Assembly (NCBI GenBank): GCA_035258605.1
Contig: DATFXD010000245.1
Span: forward strand, 1 to 17,974
Reading direction: 5' to 3'
From: AWTP1-13 sp035258605
Lineage (GTDB): Bacteria > Pseudomonadota > Alphaproteobacteria > Rhizobiales > Hyphomicrobiaceae
DNA length: 17,974 nucleotides
Each line of letters opens with the position of its first letter. The first letter of the stretch is position 1. Under the pieces are notes generated by a model that saw only the letters and a list, made by a program, of their open reading frames with translations, had not been told where the DNA came from and ran no database searches. Positions 7,209-13,960 of the stretch are shown here, piece after piece. A program made the position numbers and the translations under genes.

Positions 7209-7899
7209 GGATCTCAAGGTCACCTATGGGCCGATCGTCGGCACCGACGGCGTGAACTTGCGGCTGGAACCGGGGGAAACCTTGGCGTTGATCGGCGCCA
7301 ACGGCGCCGGCAAGTCAAGCACGCTCAAAGCCATCATGGGCATGGCGCACTACCCGCGCGGTCGCATCGTTCTCGATGGCACCGAGCTCAAAGACTTAAA
7401 GCCCTCGCTGGTGGTCCGCCGCGGGGTCGGCTACTCGCCCGAAGGCCGCCGCGTGTTTCCGCAGCTCTCGGTGTTGGACAATCTCAGGGTCGGTGGTATT
7501 TCGCGGCCGCTGACCGAGGTCGCCCGGCGCATCGAGCAGATCTACAGTTATTTCCCCCGCCTGGGCGAGCGCGCCCATCAGCGCGCCGGCAGCCTCAGCG
7601 GCGGCGAGCAGCAGATGCTGGCGATCGGCCGCGCGCTGATGTCAAAGCCGAGCTTGCTGATGCTCGATGAGCCCTCACTCGGACTGGCCCCGGTCCTGGT
7701 CGAGCGCATCGGCGAAATACTGGCCGAGATTCGCCGGGCCGAGGACCTCACCGTGCTGCTGGCCGAGCAAAATGCCACCTGGGCCCTGTCGTTGGCCGAT
7801 CGCGGGGTGATTTTGGACCTTGGCCGCATTCGCATGGCCGGCAGTGCGGCCGAGCTTCTCAACAATGCCGAGGTGCGCAAGGCCTACCTCGGCATCTAG
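7189..7899 (+). CDS. livF: Liv-type ABC transporter ATP-binding protein, LivF family
   Basis: A 236-aa ATPase with Walker A GANGAGKSS (36-44), YSPEGRRVFPQLSVLDNL (the LivF hallmark after the Q-loop), a full ABC signature LSGGEQQ (136-142) and Walker B LLMLDE (156-161). The switch position reads LLAEQNA, with Gln instead of His; this is normal for LivF. It starts inside the end of livG (20-bp overlap) and is the last gene of the operon. Only 49 bp separate it from the convergent binding-protein gene on the other strand, and no clear terminator is visible there. With LivG it forms the heterodimeric motor of the importer. Confidence 0.95.
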   Translation: MSKLLIEDLKVTYGPIVGTDGVNLRLEPGETLALIGANGAGKSSTLKAIMGMAHYPRGRIVLDGTELKDLKPSLVVRRGVGYSPEGRRVFPQLSVLDNLRVGGISRPLTEVARRIEQIYSYFPRLGERAHQRAGSLSGGEQQMLAIGRALMSKPSLLMLDEPSLGLAPVLVERIGEILAEIRRAEDLTVLLAEQNATWALSLADRGVILDLGRIRMAGSAAELLNNAEVRKAYLGI

Positions 7900-7948
7900 C
7901 AGCCGACGTGCCGCGCCCAACCCGATGCGGGCGATAAGCAGCCGGCGA

Positions 7949-8962
7949 TCAGTCGCCGGGCAAGGCGTGCGCCTCGGCAAAATAGAGATCCTTCCAACTT
8001 TCCGGCTTGATCTTGAGGGCGCCGATATGGTGCATGAAGTCCGCCAACCGATAGGTCTTCTTCGGCACCTTGGTGAAGTCGAAGCCCGGGGCCTCGATGA
8101 TTGCCACCACGTCGTCCTCGGTGAGCTTCTTTTCCTTGGTCATCTCCATGTAAAGCTTGGCGGCGCGGCGCTTGTCGGCGTTGGTCCAGGTGATCGCCTC
8201 ATCGAGGGCGGCCACCACCGCAGCATAGACGCTGGGATTGGCGGTTCGGAACTTCTCGGTGGTGACAAACACCAGATTGCTCACCTCTCCGCCCATGATT
8301 TGATAGGCGCTCGTCACCGTTCTGAGCCCCGCCTTCATTTCCGCCTCGTGGAAGGGGGAGGTGGCAAAATGCGCCGTGATCTCGCTCATCGGGTTGAGCA
8401 CCGCGGCGATCGCATCGGGATGCGCCAGGCCAACCGTTAAGTGGTCGAGCCTGCCGTGCTGGCCTGGGCCCCACTGCTGTTCGGCAGCGATCTGCAGCAA
8501 CAGCGCTTGCGTCGACACCTTGACCGACGGCAACGCGATACGGTCCTGATCGGTAAAATCGCCAATCGATCGGACGTTGGGATTGCGGGTGTTGAGGTAA
8601 ATCTCGGTGTTGGTGATGGCCGAGACGGCCTTGACCCCGACACCGCCACGGGTGCGGTCCCACATCAGCGCCAGCGACGGCACACCCTGGGCGGAAAAAT
8701 GCAGATTGCCGGACAGAATGGCATCGACCATCACCGATGGCCCGGCAAGCTTGGCCCAGCTCACCTTGAGGTCGCCAATACCGCGTGCCTGGGCCTGTTT
8801 TTCAATGAGTTGCATCCGCTCCATCGCCATCAGCGGGATGAAGATGGCCCCGAACTGCTGCGCCAGCGCGATCTCCTTGACCTCCGCTGCCGCCGCGGGA
8901 TTGAGGAGCCCGGCCCCGATCACGGCGCACCCGACCAGTGCTGACCACCTGCGCACTTGCAT
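7949..8962 (-). CDS. Orphan periplasmic substrate-binding protein, NMT1/SsuA/TauA-like
   Basis: A 337-aa protein with a Sec signal peptide (positive start MQVRRW, hydrophobic core, AAA-rich cleavage region near residue 26). The mature chain follows the nitrate/sulfonate/bicarbonate-type binding-protein pattern: EIALAQQFGAIFIPLMAMER, WAKLAGPSVMVDAILSGNLHFSAQGVPSLALMW, a central hinge with AITNTEIYLNTRN, and a C-terminal helical part ending in LADFMHHIGALKIKPESWKD. The start at 8962 is supported by GAGGAG 7 nt upstream on the minus strand; an out-of-frame ATG sits directly against that site. No permease or ATPase of the same system is adjacent, so it must share a distant transporter or serve as a solute sensor. 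It is divergent from the amidase operon (298 bp between starts). The ligand is unknown. Confidence 0.88.
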   Translation of the reverse strand: MQVRRWSALVGCAVIGAGLLNPAAAAEVKEIALAQQFGAIFIPLMAMERMQLIEKQAQARGIGDLKVSWAKLAGPSVMVDAILSGNLHFSAQGVPSLALMWDRTRGGVGVKAVSAITNTEIYLNTRNPNVRSIGDFTDQDRIALPSVKVSTQALLLQIAAEQQWGPGQHGRLDHLTVGLAHPDAIAAVLNPMSEITAHFATSPFHEAEMKAGLRTVTSAYQIMGGEVSNLVFVTTEKFRTANPSVYAAVVAALDEAITWTNADKRRAAKLYMEMTKEKKLTEDDVVAIIEAPGFDFTKVPKKTYRLADFMHHIGALKIKPESWKDLYFAEAHALPGD

Positions 8963-9260
8963 CGCTCATCTCCTCGCCTTGCGTCCGCCAGCTTGACCCG
9001 CTCGGGCGCTCGGCCCGCAACCACGTAAATGCGTGGCACGGGTCGGCTGCCATGGCGCTGCCGCCAGCGGCCAACCGCCCGCCCGCGACTGCGACAGGGC
9101 ACGGGATCTTGCGCATCCTTGCTCATGCGCCGTCGCATTCTCCCCGAGGCTAGCCTGCCGCTTTCGGGGCAAGCAAGAGCATGATGGCAGCCGGCACCCT
9201 TTCGTCTGGTCGCGACTTGGTGCAAGGTTGGGGGCCAGAGGCGGCAAGGGGAGCGGCGCC
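8963..9260. other. Divergent intergenic region between the orphan binding-protein gene and the amidase operon
   Basis: 298 bp with no convincing gene. It must hold the promoters of both flanking transcripts. Two symmetric elements stand out: CCACG-N6-CGTGG at 9021-9036 and GCGCAT-N8-ATGCGC at 9111-9130. No clear -35/-10 pair could be assigned by eye. The Shine-Dalgarno sequences for each side lie at its ends (about 8970-8975 for the minus gene, 9248-9253 for the plus gene). Confidence 0.6.
9111..9130. promoter_or_regulatory. Inverted repeat GCGCAT-N8-ATGCGC, possible operator
   Basis: A perfect 6-bp inverted repeat with an 8-bp spacer lies mid-way in the divergent region, 130 bp before the AtzG-like gene and 149 bp from the opposite gene. 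The 20-bp span would suit a dimeric regulator. GC-rich DNA produces such repeats by chance, so confidence is low. Confidence 0.25.
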
Positions 9261-9464
9261 ATGGACCAAGAGACCAGCAGCGATGACCTCAACCGGATCG
9301 CCACCGCGGCCGGCCTGCCACGGCTCAGCGATCGGCAGCTCGCGCAGTTGGGCAAGAGCCTCGCATCGGCACGCGAGCTCGCCGGCAAGCTACCGAAGGA
9401 CCTGCATTGGTCGGAGGAGCTTGCCCTGACCTTTCGTCTGCCGGCTGCGGGCGAGGCGCCATGA
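9261..9464 (+). CDS. AtzG/GatC-like small subunit of an amidase (DUF4089-type)
   Basis: A 67-aa acidic protein starting at ATG 9261, with GGGGAG (9248-9253) 7 nt upstream. The pattern resembles the small GatC-like partners of AtzE-type amidases: an N-terminal helix with AAGLPRLSDRQLAQLGKSL, a second helix ASARELAGKL, then an acidic-hydrophobic tail SEELALTFRLP. Its stop codon overlaps the amidase ATG in an ATGA junction (9461-9464), so the two proteins are almost certainly made in equal amounts. In Pseudomonas sp. ADP, AtzG (68 aa) binds AtzE, the 1-carboxybiuret hydrolase of cyanuric acid breakdown, and is needed for its stability. By analogy this protein should be a structural subunit of the downstream enzyme. 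The call rests on size, composition and gene order rather than a measured alignment. Confidence 0.72.
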   Translation: MDQETSSDDLNRIATAAGLPRLSDRQLAQLGKSLASARELAGKLPKDLHWSEELALTFRLPAAGEAP

Positions 9465-10870
9465 ACGATGTTTCCGAGCTCGGCATCGCCGAAGCCGCAG
9501 AGCTGGTGCGCGGCGGCAAGCTTTCGCCGCTGACTTTAACCGCGGCCCTGCTTGAGCGCATCGATCGATTGGACAAACGCTTTCACGCCTTCATCCGGGT
9601 CACTCCGGAGCCGGCGCTGGCCGCCGCGCGCGAGGCCGAGCGCGACATTGGGGCCGGCAACTGGCGGGGTCCGCTGCACGGCATACCGTTCGCGCTCAAG
9701 GACATCATCGACTGGGCCGGCTTGCCGACCACGGCCCATTCCAAGCTGCTGATCGACAACATCGCCAGCAGCGATGCCCACGTCAGTGCCCGCCTCAAGG
9801 CCGCCGGCGGCATCATGCTGGGCAAGCTTGCAACGCACGAGTTTGCCATTGGCGGACCATCGTTCGACCTGCCTTGGCCGCCGGCGATCAACCCGTGGGG
9901 CGGCAATCACTTTCCGGGCGGCTCGTCGAGCGGATCGGGCGTGGCGCTGGCCTGTGGCATGGTGCCGGCCGCGCTCGGGACCGACACCGGCGGCTCGGTG
10001 CGCAATCCGGCATCGATGTGCAGCATCGTCGGCATGAAGCCGACCTATGGGCGCGTCAGCCGCCGCGGCGTGCTGCCGTTGGCCTATTCGCTTGACCACG
10101 TCGGACCGATGACGCGCACCGTCCGCGACAACGCCCTGCTGCTGCAGGTGATCGCCGGCCACGACCGGGCCGATCCGGGCAGCGCCGAGGTTGACATTGA
10201 GGACTTTAGCGCCGAGCTCGATGGCGGTGTGCGCGGTCTCAGCATTGGCCTCGTGCGCCATTTCTACACCGAAGACATGACGGCTGATCCCGAGCAGAGT
10301 GCGGCGCTCGACCGGGCGGCCGAGCTGTTGGGCGAGCTCGGCGCCGAGGTGCGCGAAATCAGGCTGGCGCCGCTCGAGGACTACGCCACCTGCACCCGCA
10401 TCATCATCCGCTGCGAGGCGTTCGCCATCCACCGCCGGTGGCTGGCGGAGCGCGCCGATGACTATGGTGAGCTGGCGCGTCAGCGCATTCTCGATGGCGC
10501 GGCAGTGTCGGCGGCCGACTACATCGACGCCCTGCGTCTGCGCGCGCGGCTGACCCGCCAGACGCTGCAAGCCTTTGCCGGCATCGATGTCGCCTTGACC
10601 GCCTCCAACATGGATCCGGCCTGCCGGATCGACGATGCCGAGGCCTGCGCCCGCCTCTATCCGCGCCAAGCGCGGCAACCCTTCAACGTCACCGGCCAAC
10701 CGGCCCTGGCGATGCCGGCGGGCTTCAACCGCGACGGCCTGCCGCTGTCGTTGCAGCTGATCGGCCATCCGTTCCAGGAGGCCCGGGTGTATCGGGTGGC
10801 GGCAGCCTACGAGCGTGCCACCGATTGGAGCCGGCGGCGGCCACCCGATCTGGCGATCCGCGCCGGCTAG
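9461..10870 (+). CDS. Amidase-signature-family hydrolase, AtzE/GatA-like
   Basis: A 469-aa cytoplasmic enzyme of the amidase signature family. The catalytic triad is intact: Lys80 in PFALKDIID, cis-Ser155 in GGSSSGSG (153-160) and nucleophile Ser179 in GTDTGGSVRNPA (173-184). The Lys/Ser/Ser spacing fits the family. It hydrolyses a C-N amide-type bond. Coupling to a small GatC-like protein points to the AtzE-type branch (carboxybiuret-like or other amide substrates) rather than the Glu-tRNA amidotransferase, because gatB is absent and SVRNPA differs from usual GatA. The ATG at 9461 is chosen because it overlaps the upstream stop in ATGA; the frame extends back to 9407, but that would overlap the small gene heavily. 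A ModA-like gene follows after 10 bp. The substrate cannot be determined from the sequence. Confidence 0.9.
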   Translation: MNDVSELGIAEAAELVRGGKLSPLTLTAALLERIDRLDKRFHAFIRVTPEPALAAAREAERDIGAGNWRGPLHGIPFALKDIIDWAGLPTTAHSKLLIDNIASSDAHVSARLKAAGGIMLGKLATHEFAIGGPSFDLPWPPAINPWGGNHFPGGSSSGSGVALACGMVPAALGTDTGGSVRNPASMCSIVGMKPTYGRVSRRGVLPLAYSLDHVGPMTRTVRDNALLLQVIAGHDRADPGSAEVDIEDFSAELDGGVRGLSIGLVRHFYTEDMTADPEQSAALDRAAELLGELGAEVREIRLAPLEDYATCTRIIIRCEAFAIHRRWLAERADDYGELARQRILDGAAVSAADYIDALRLRARLTRQTLQAFAGIDVALTASNMDPACRIDDAEACARLYPRQARQPFNVTGQPALAMPAGFNRDGLPLSLQLIGHPFQEARVYRVAAAYERATDWSRRRPPDLAIRAG

Positions 10871-10880
10871 GAGTTCGAGC

Positions 10881-11645
10881 ATGCGAATGGCGATCCGGTC
10901 GGCGCTGTTGGCGTTCGTGCTGCTGCTGGCTGTCGGCCACAATGGCGCGGCGGCCGCCGACCTCAAGGTGCTGACGGCCGGGGCGATGCGGGGCGTGCTC
11001 GAGGCCCTGCTGCCGCAATTCGAGCGGGATCTGGGGCATCGGGTTGTGGTCGACAGCGCCACCGCTGGCGGCTTGGGCAAACGCATCGAGGGCGGTGAGG
11101 CGTTTGATGTTGCCATCATCACCCCCAGCGTGATCGACGAGCTTTCTAACAAGGGCAAGATCGGCAGCCCGCGGGTGGACCTCGCCAAGGTCGGCATGGG
11201 TGTGGCGGTGAAGGCGGGCACGGCCGCTCCCGATATTGCCACGGTCGAGGCCTTCAAGCAGGCGCTGATTGCGGCCAAGTCCGTCGCCTACATCGACCCC
11301 GCCGCCGGCGGCTCGAGTGGCATCTATTTTGATCAACTGATCGAACGCCTCGGCATCGGCGATGAAGTTCGGGCCAAGGCTCGCCTCAAGCGGGGCGGCT
11401 ACGTCGCCGACCTGGTGGCGAGCGGGGAGGCCGAATTGGCCGTGCACCAGATCAGTGAGATCGTCCCCGTCAAGGGCGTGACCTTGGTTGGGCCACTGCC
11501 GGCGCCAGTGCAAAACTTCACCGTCTATACGGCGGCGGTTGGCGCCGCCAGCCGGGAACCGGACGCGGCCAAGGCGCTTGTCGATCACCTGGCCGGACCG
11601 GCGGCGCTGCCGGTATTGCAGGCCAAAGGCATGGAGCGACCGTAA
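10881..11645 (+). CDS. Orphan ModA-like extracellular solute-binding protein
   Basis: A 254-aa secreted protein starting at ATG 10881, with TAGGAG (10868-10873, including the amidase stop codon) 7 nt upstream. A signal peptide covers about residues 1-26 (MRMAIRSALLAFVLLLAVGH, then NGAAAA before D27). The mature part begins LKVLTAGAMRGVLEALLPQFER and has ATAGGLGKRIEGGEAFDVAI, matching the molybdate-type (ModA/SBP_bac_11) binding-protein layout, including the segment around YIDPAAGGSSGIYFDQLIERLGI. No modB or modC genes are present, so the ligand is probably not molybdate; orphan proteins of this type are common in alphaproteobacteria. Being last in the amidase operon suggests capture or sensing of the amidase substrate or of a related anion (inference). 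Confidence 0.85.
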   Translation: MRMAIRSALLAFVLLLAVGHNGAAAADLKVLTAGAMRGVLEALLPQFERDLGHRVVVDSATAGGLGKRIEGGEAFDVAIITPSVIDELSNKGKIGSPRVDLAKVGMGVAVKAGTAAPDIATVEAFKQALIAAKSVAYIDPAAGGSSGIYFDQLIERLGIGDEVRAKARLKRGGYVADLVASGEAELAVHQISEIVPVKGVTLVGPLPAPVQNFTVYTAAVGAASREPDAAKALVDHLAGPAALPVLQAKGMERP

Positions 11646-11691
11646 GCCGTCGGTCGGACGCCAGCGGCGGTCGAGCGACCGGTCACCCGAA

Positions 11692-12042
11692 CTAACGGCC
11701 GAGCAACGCCAACACGATCACCCCCACCATCAAGCACCAACCGGGGTGGCGACCACGGCTGGCCAGAGCATTGGCGAGCGCAGCGTAGGCGTAGACGACA
11801 ACGGCGGCGGCGACCAGCCAGTGCCGGGCGGGGTCAGAACCGAGCGCCGGCGCGGCAATCAATAGGCCACCCATTACCATCCAGTCGAGTGTGCTGGCGT
11901 GCCACACCAGCCGCAGCAGCTCCCGCGTCGAGCCGGGCTCGATGTGCGCCTTGCCGAACACTTTGCGCTCGGCAATGACGCCGTGCGCCAGCGCCACCGC
12001 AATTGCCAACACCCCCGCCAGCCGTAGCGCCAAGTCTCGCAT
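11692..12042 (-). CDS. Small four-helix membrane protein of unknown function
   Basis: A 116-aa hydrophobic protein with four predicted membrane segments at about residues 4-24, 51-68, 73-92 and 101-115. Polar residues likely conserved in such proteins are His20 in LAHGVIAERKVFG and Trp47-His48 in LLRLVWHAS. The start has GGAGG 6 nt upstream (12049-12053 on the minus strand). It is divergent from a TetR-type gene and has one copy of the shared operator-like palindrome directly in its 5' leader, so it is very likely repressed by that TetR protein. It does not look like an RND, MFS or SMR efflux pump. I do not recognise a characterised function. Confidence 0.75.
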   Translation of the reverse strand: MRDLALRLAGVLAIAVALAHGVIAERKVFGKAHIEPGSTRELLRLVWHASTLDWMVMGGLLIAAPALGSDPARHWLVAAAVVVYAYAALANALASRGRHPGWCLMVGVIVLALLGR

Positions 12043-12051
12043 CCGTCACCT

Positions 12052-12069
12052 CCATACAGGAGTGCATGG
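12052..12069. promoter_or_regulatory. TetR operator-like palindrome, copy 1
   Basis: CCATACAGGAGTGCATGG is an imperfect palindrome centred on GGAG. It matches copy 2 (12101-12118) at 15 of 18 positions in the same orientation. It lies between the -10 element and the Shine-Dalgarno of the minus-strand membrane gene, where a bound repressor would block transcription. Confidence 0.7.
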
Positions 12070-12073
12070 TTGG

Positions 12074-12103
12074 AGCATAGTGCGGACGCATTGCACTCGT
12101 CAA
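12074..12103 (-). promoter_or_regulatory. Sigma70-type promoter of the membrane-protein gene
   Basis: On the minus strand TTGACG (12103-12098) and TATGCT (12079-12074) are separated by 18 bp. Transcription would begin about 25 bp before the gene start, upstream of GGAGG. It overlaps the plus-strand TetR promoter head-on. Confidence 0.55.
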
Positions 12104-12119
12104 TACATGAGTGTATGGT
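12091..12119 (+). promoter_or_regulatory. Sigma70-type promoter of the TetR gene
   Basis: TTGCAC (12091-12096), a 17-bp spacer and TATGGT (12114-12119). The second operator copy covers the spacer end and most of the -10. The expected start point is within a few bases of ATG 12128, and no Shine-Dalgarno is visible, so the message is probably leaderless or nearly so. Confidence 0.5.
12101..12118. promoter_or_regulatory. TetR operator-like palindrome, copy 2
   Basis: CAATACATGAGTGTATGG contains the perfect inverted repeat ATACA-N4-TGTAT (12103-12116). It overlaps the -10 of the TetR promoter and touches the -35 of the opposing promoter, consistent with autorepression and joint control. Confidence 0.72.
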
Positions 12120-12127
12120 ACTAACCG

Positions 12128-12721
12128 ATGGACAAACGACTAACGGCGCGCGACTGGATCGATTTCGCCCTGGCGACCTTGGCACGCGAGGGCTTTGATG
12201 CGCTCAAAGCCGACCTGCTGGCGCGCAAGCTGGGCGTTTCGCGCGGCAGCTTCTATTGGCACTTCAGTGATCTCGGCCAATTTCATGGACGCGTGATCGA
12301 GCATTGGCGCGAGACGGCGACCGAAGCGATCATCGCCGACCTCGAGAGCTATGGCGCGGCCGTGGCGCGGCTCGAGGTGCTGCTGCGGCGTGCGTTTGCG
12401 CACAGCGCCGTGCTCGAGGTCCGCATGCGGGCGTGGGCGGACCACAACGCCGAGGCGGCGCGGGCGCTGGCCGCGATCGACCGGCGCCGCCGCGACTATA
12501 TCGAGCGCTTGCTGATCGAAGCTGGCATCGCCGCGCCGCTGGCGGCGACGCGGGCGCAGCTTCTCTATTGGGCTTACCTGGGCGCCGCCCTGAGCCGCAG
12601 CAAGCTCGGCGGCGACAGGCTCGACCGGACGGTGGCGGAATTGATGCTGATCGGGCTTGGCGACGGCGCGCGCTCGCCGTCACGGCTGGCTGTGCCGAGC
12701 CAGCGCCGCCGGCTCGGATAG
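12128..12721 (+). CDS. TetR/AcrR-family transcriptional regulator
   Basis: A 197-aa protein. The N-terminal DNA-binding domain is typical: ARDWIDFALATLAREGFDALKADLLARKL leads into the HTH VSRGSFYWHFSDLGQF (about 38-52), including the F-Y-W-H-F recognition-helix signature. The C-terminal ligand/dimerisation region (about 60-190) is helical and Ala/Arg-rich, with a W-A-D-H-N motif at about 107-111. It is transcribed divergently from the membrane protein at 11692-12042, and two operator-like palindromes lie between them, so it most likely represses both. The inducer is unknown. No Shine-Dalgarno precedes the ATG and the predicted transcript start is next to it, pointing to a leaderless mRNA and low basal expression. 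Confidence 0.92.
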   Translation: MDKRLTARDWIDFALATLAREGFDALKADLLARKLGVSRGSFYWHFSDLGQFHGRVIEHWRETATEAIIADLESYGAAVARLEVLLRRAFAHSAVLEVRMRAWADHNAEAARALAAIDRRRRDYIERLLIEAGIAAPLAATRAQLLYWAYLGAALSRSKLGGDRLDRTVAELMLIGLGDGARSPSRLAVPSQRRRLG

Positions 12722-13024
12722 GACGGGCTTGGCGCGGTTCGGGGGGCCAATCGCTACGACGTGGCTGTGCGGCGCCGATATACTCGACATTGCCGTAAAC
12801 GCATCCTGGCCAGAGCGCGGCACCACCCCCTTGCGCGGTGCTGGGCGTGGGCCGACAATCCTCGCAACAGCAAGCCTCGGCCGACGGAGTTGAGCGATGC
12901 CGCGTGGCATCGGGTTCATCGGGTCGCATCGAGCTCCGGCAGCCGCGGTGGGCCACGGCGCGGGCCGAGGCCCGCCGGCGGCGGGAGGCGCGCGACCTGG
13001 TGCCAACCCTCACGGTGTTCTTCT
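12722..13024. other. 303-bp intergenic region between the TetR and methyltransferase genes
   Basis: No credible gene is seen on either strand. Reading frames are open here, but their translations are low-complexity Arg/Pro/Ala-rich and typical of GC-rich shadows. Two hairpins without T-tracts are present: CGATGCC-gcgt-GGCATCG (12895-12912) and GCGGGCC/GGCCCGC (12960-12975). The second could act as a weak stop for the TetR transcript. A TATACT at 12778-12783 is -10-like, but no -35 lies at a suitable distance. Confidence 0.6.
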
Positions 13025-13714
13025 ATGACCCTGCGCCCCCAAGACTTCGCCGAGCGGTTTTTTTTCGAAAATGCGGCGAGCTACGATCATATCGCCCGCA
13101 TCTCGACCTTGGGACTGGATGGCTGGTGGAAACGCAAGCTCCTCAAAAGGCTGCCGCAGGCGCCGCAACGCATTCTCGAGCAGGCCAGTGGCACCGGCAT
13201 TTTGACTTTTAAAATTGCCCGCCGCTTCCCCAACTGCCGCATAACCGCTGTGGAACTCAACGAGGCTTATCTCAACCTTGCCCGGCAAAAGATCCGCGAC
13301 CTTGGATTGCGCAATGTCGAGTTCATTCACGGCCGGGCCGAAGACGTGGTGGTGCCGGGGGAGTTTGATTGCATCGTCTCCGACTACCTTGCCAAGTATG
13401 TCGACCTCGACCGTTTGGTGACCCACGCTGCAACCATGCTGCGCCAGGGCGGCATTCTCATCATGCATGAACTGACGCGCCCCACCCATCCCCTGTTGCT
13501 GCCGCTTTGGAACCTGCATTTCTCCTTTTTGCGGGCCTATGGAACGTGGAAGCACCCCGAGTGGAGCCCGGCCTTCAACGATGTCCAATCGCTGCTGAAG
13601 GAGACCCGCTGGGTCGAAGACCTGGTGCGAGCCCTCGCCGCCCGCGGCTTCTCCGCGATCAAGGTCGAAACCCAGTTTCTCGGCGCATCCGTCATCGTCT
13701 CGGCGAGAAAGTAG
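13025..13714 (+). CDS. Class I SAM-dependent methyltransferase (UbiE-like fold)
   Basis: A 229-aa enzyme with a Rossmann-type methyltransferase core. Motif I is ILEQASGTGILTFKIARRFP (50-69), the G-x-G SAM loop preceded by an unusual EQAS in place of the common LD[LVI]G. The acidic residue ending strand 2 is Glu77 in ITAVELN. EFIHGRAEDVVVP covers strand 3 and EFDCIVSDYL strand 4. The C-terminal part (LLPLWNLHFSFLRAYGTWKHPEW) is a cap that probably binds the acceptor. The region RLVTHAATMLRQGGILIMHELTRP matches the usual post-core segment. The ATG is chosen because the frame upstream has non-protein-like composition, although no Shine-Dalgarno is visible. It stands alone. The substrate is unknown; quinone, lipid or small-molecule acceptors are all possible. 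Confidence 0.85.
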   Translation: MTLRPQDFAERFFFENAASYDHIARISTLGLDGWWKRKLLKRLPQAPQRILEQASGTGILTFKIARRFPNCRITAVELNEAYLNLARQKIRDLGLRNVEFIHGRAEDVVVPGEFDCIVSDYLAKYVDLDRLVTHAATMLRQGGILIMHELTRPTHPLLLPLWNLHFSFLRAYGTWKHPEWSPAFNDVQSLLKETRWVEDLVRALAARGFSAIKVETQFLGASVIVSARK

Positions 13715-13855
13715 GCGGCGAACACCCATCGCGCGTAGCGCAACGGTTTGGCTTGATGGCTTGCGTCGCCTATGAGCGTACCTGGAACAGAGACGATCAA
13801 CTCAGTCCGCTATTCGAGGCGCAGGCGAATCACCGAGTCGATCGGCAGCTGCCGG

Positions 13856-13876
13856 CGGCTCAAGTGACCGGAGCCG
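13856..13876 (+). terminator. Weak hairpin after the methyltransferase gene
   Basis: CGGCTC (13856-13861) and GAGCCG (13871-13876) form a 6-bp stem with a 9-nt loop 142 bp after the stop codon. It is followed by ATTAAGTTG, not a true T-tract, so termination activity is doubtful. Confidence 0.2.
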
Positions 13877-13960
13877 ATTAAGTTGCCGTGCAGCATGCCT
13901 CTGCGACACTGAGCTAGAAGTAACACAGGAATAGTCGGGGCCCGTCGTGAGCCATTCGCC

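Noticed and set aside
9536..11278. 580-codon open frame on the minus strand opposite the amidase and ModA-like genes
   Set aside because: The plus-strand proteins have full catalytic motifs and signal sequences. The minus reading is rich in Arg/Gly/His/Asp with no domain, a common artefact in GC-rich DNA.
11668..11681. CGGTCG-ag-CGACCG hairpin between the convergent ModA-like and membrane-protein genes as terminator
   Set aside because: The stem is short with a 2-nt loop and there is no T-tract on either strand.
12761..13024. In-frame upstream extension of the methyltransferase (88 codons)
   Set aside because: The translation is Arg/Pro/Ser-rich without fold-like pattern, and the normal methyltransferase begins at 13025.
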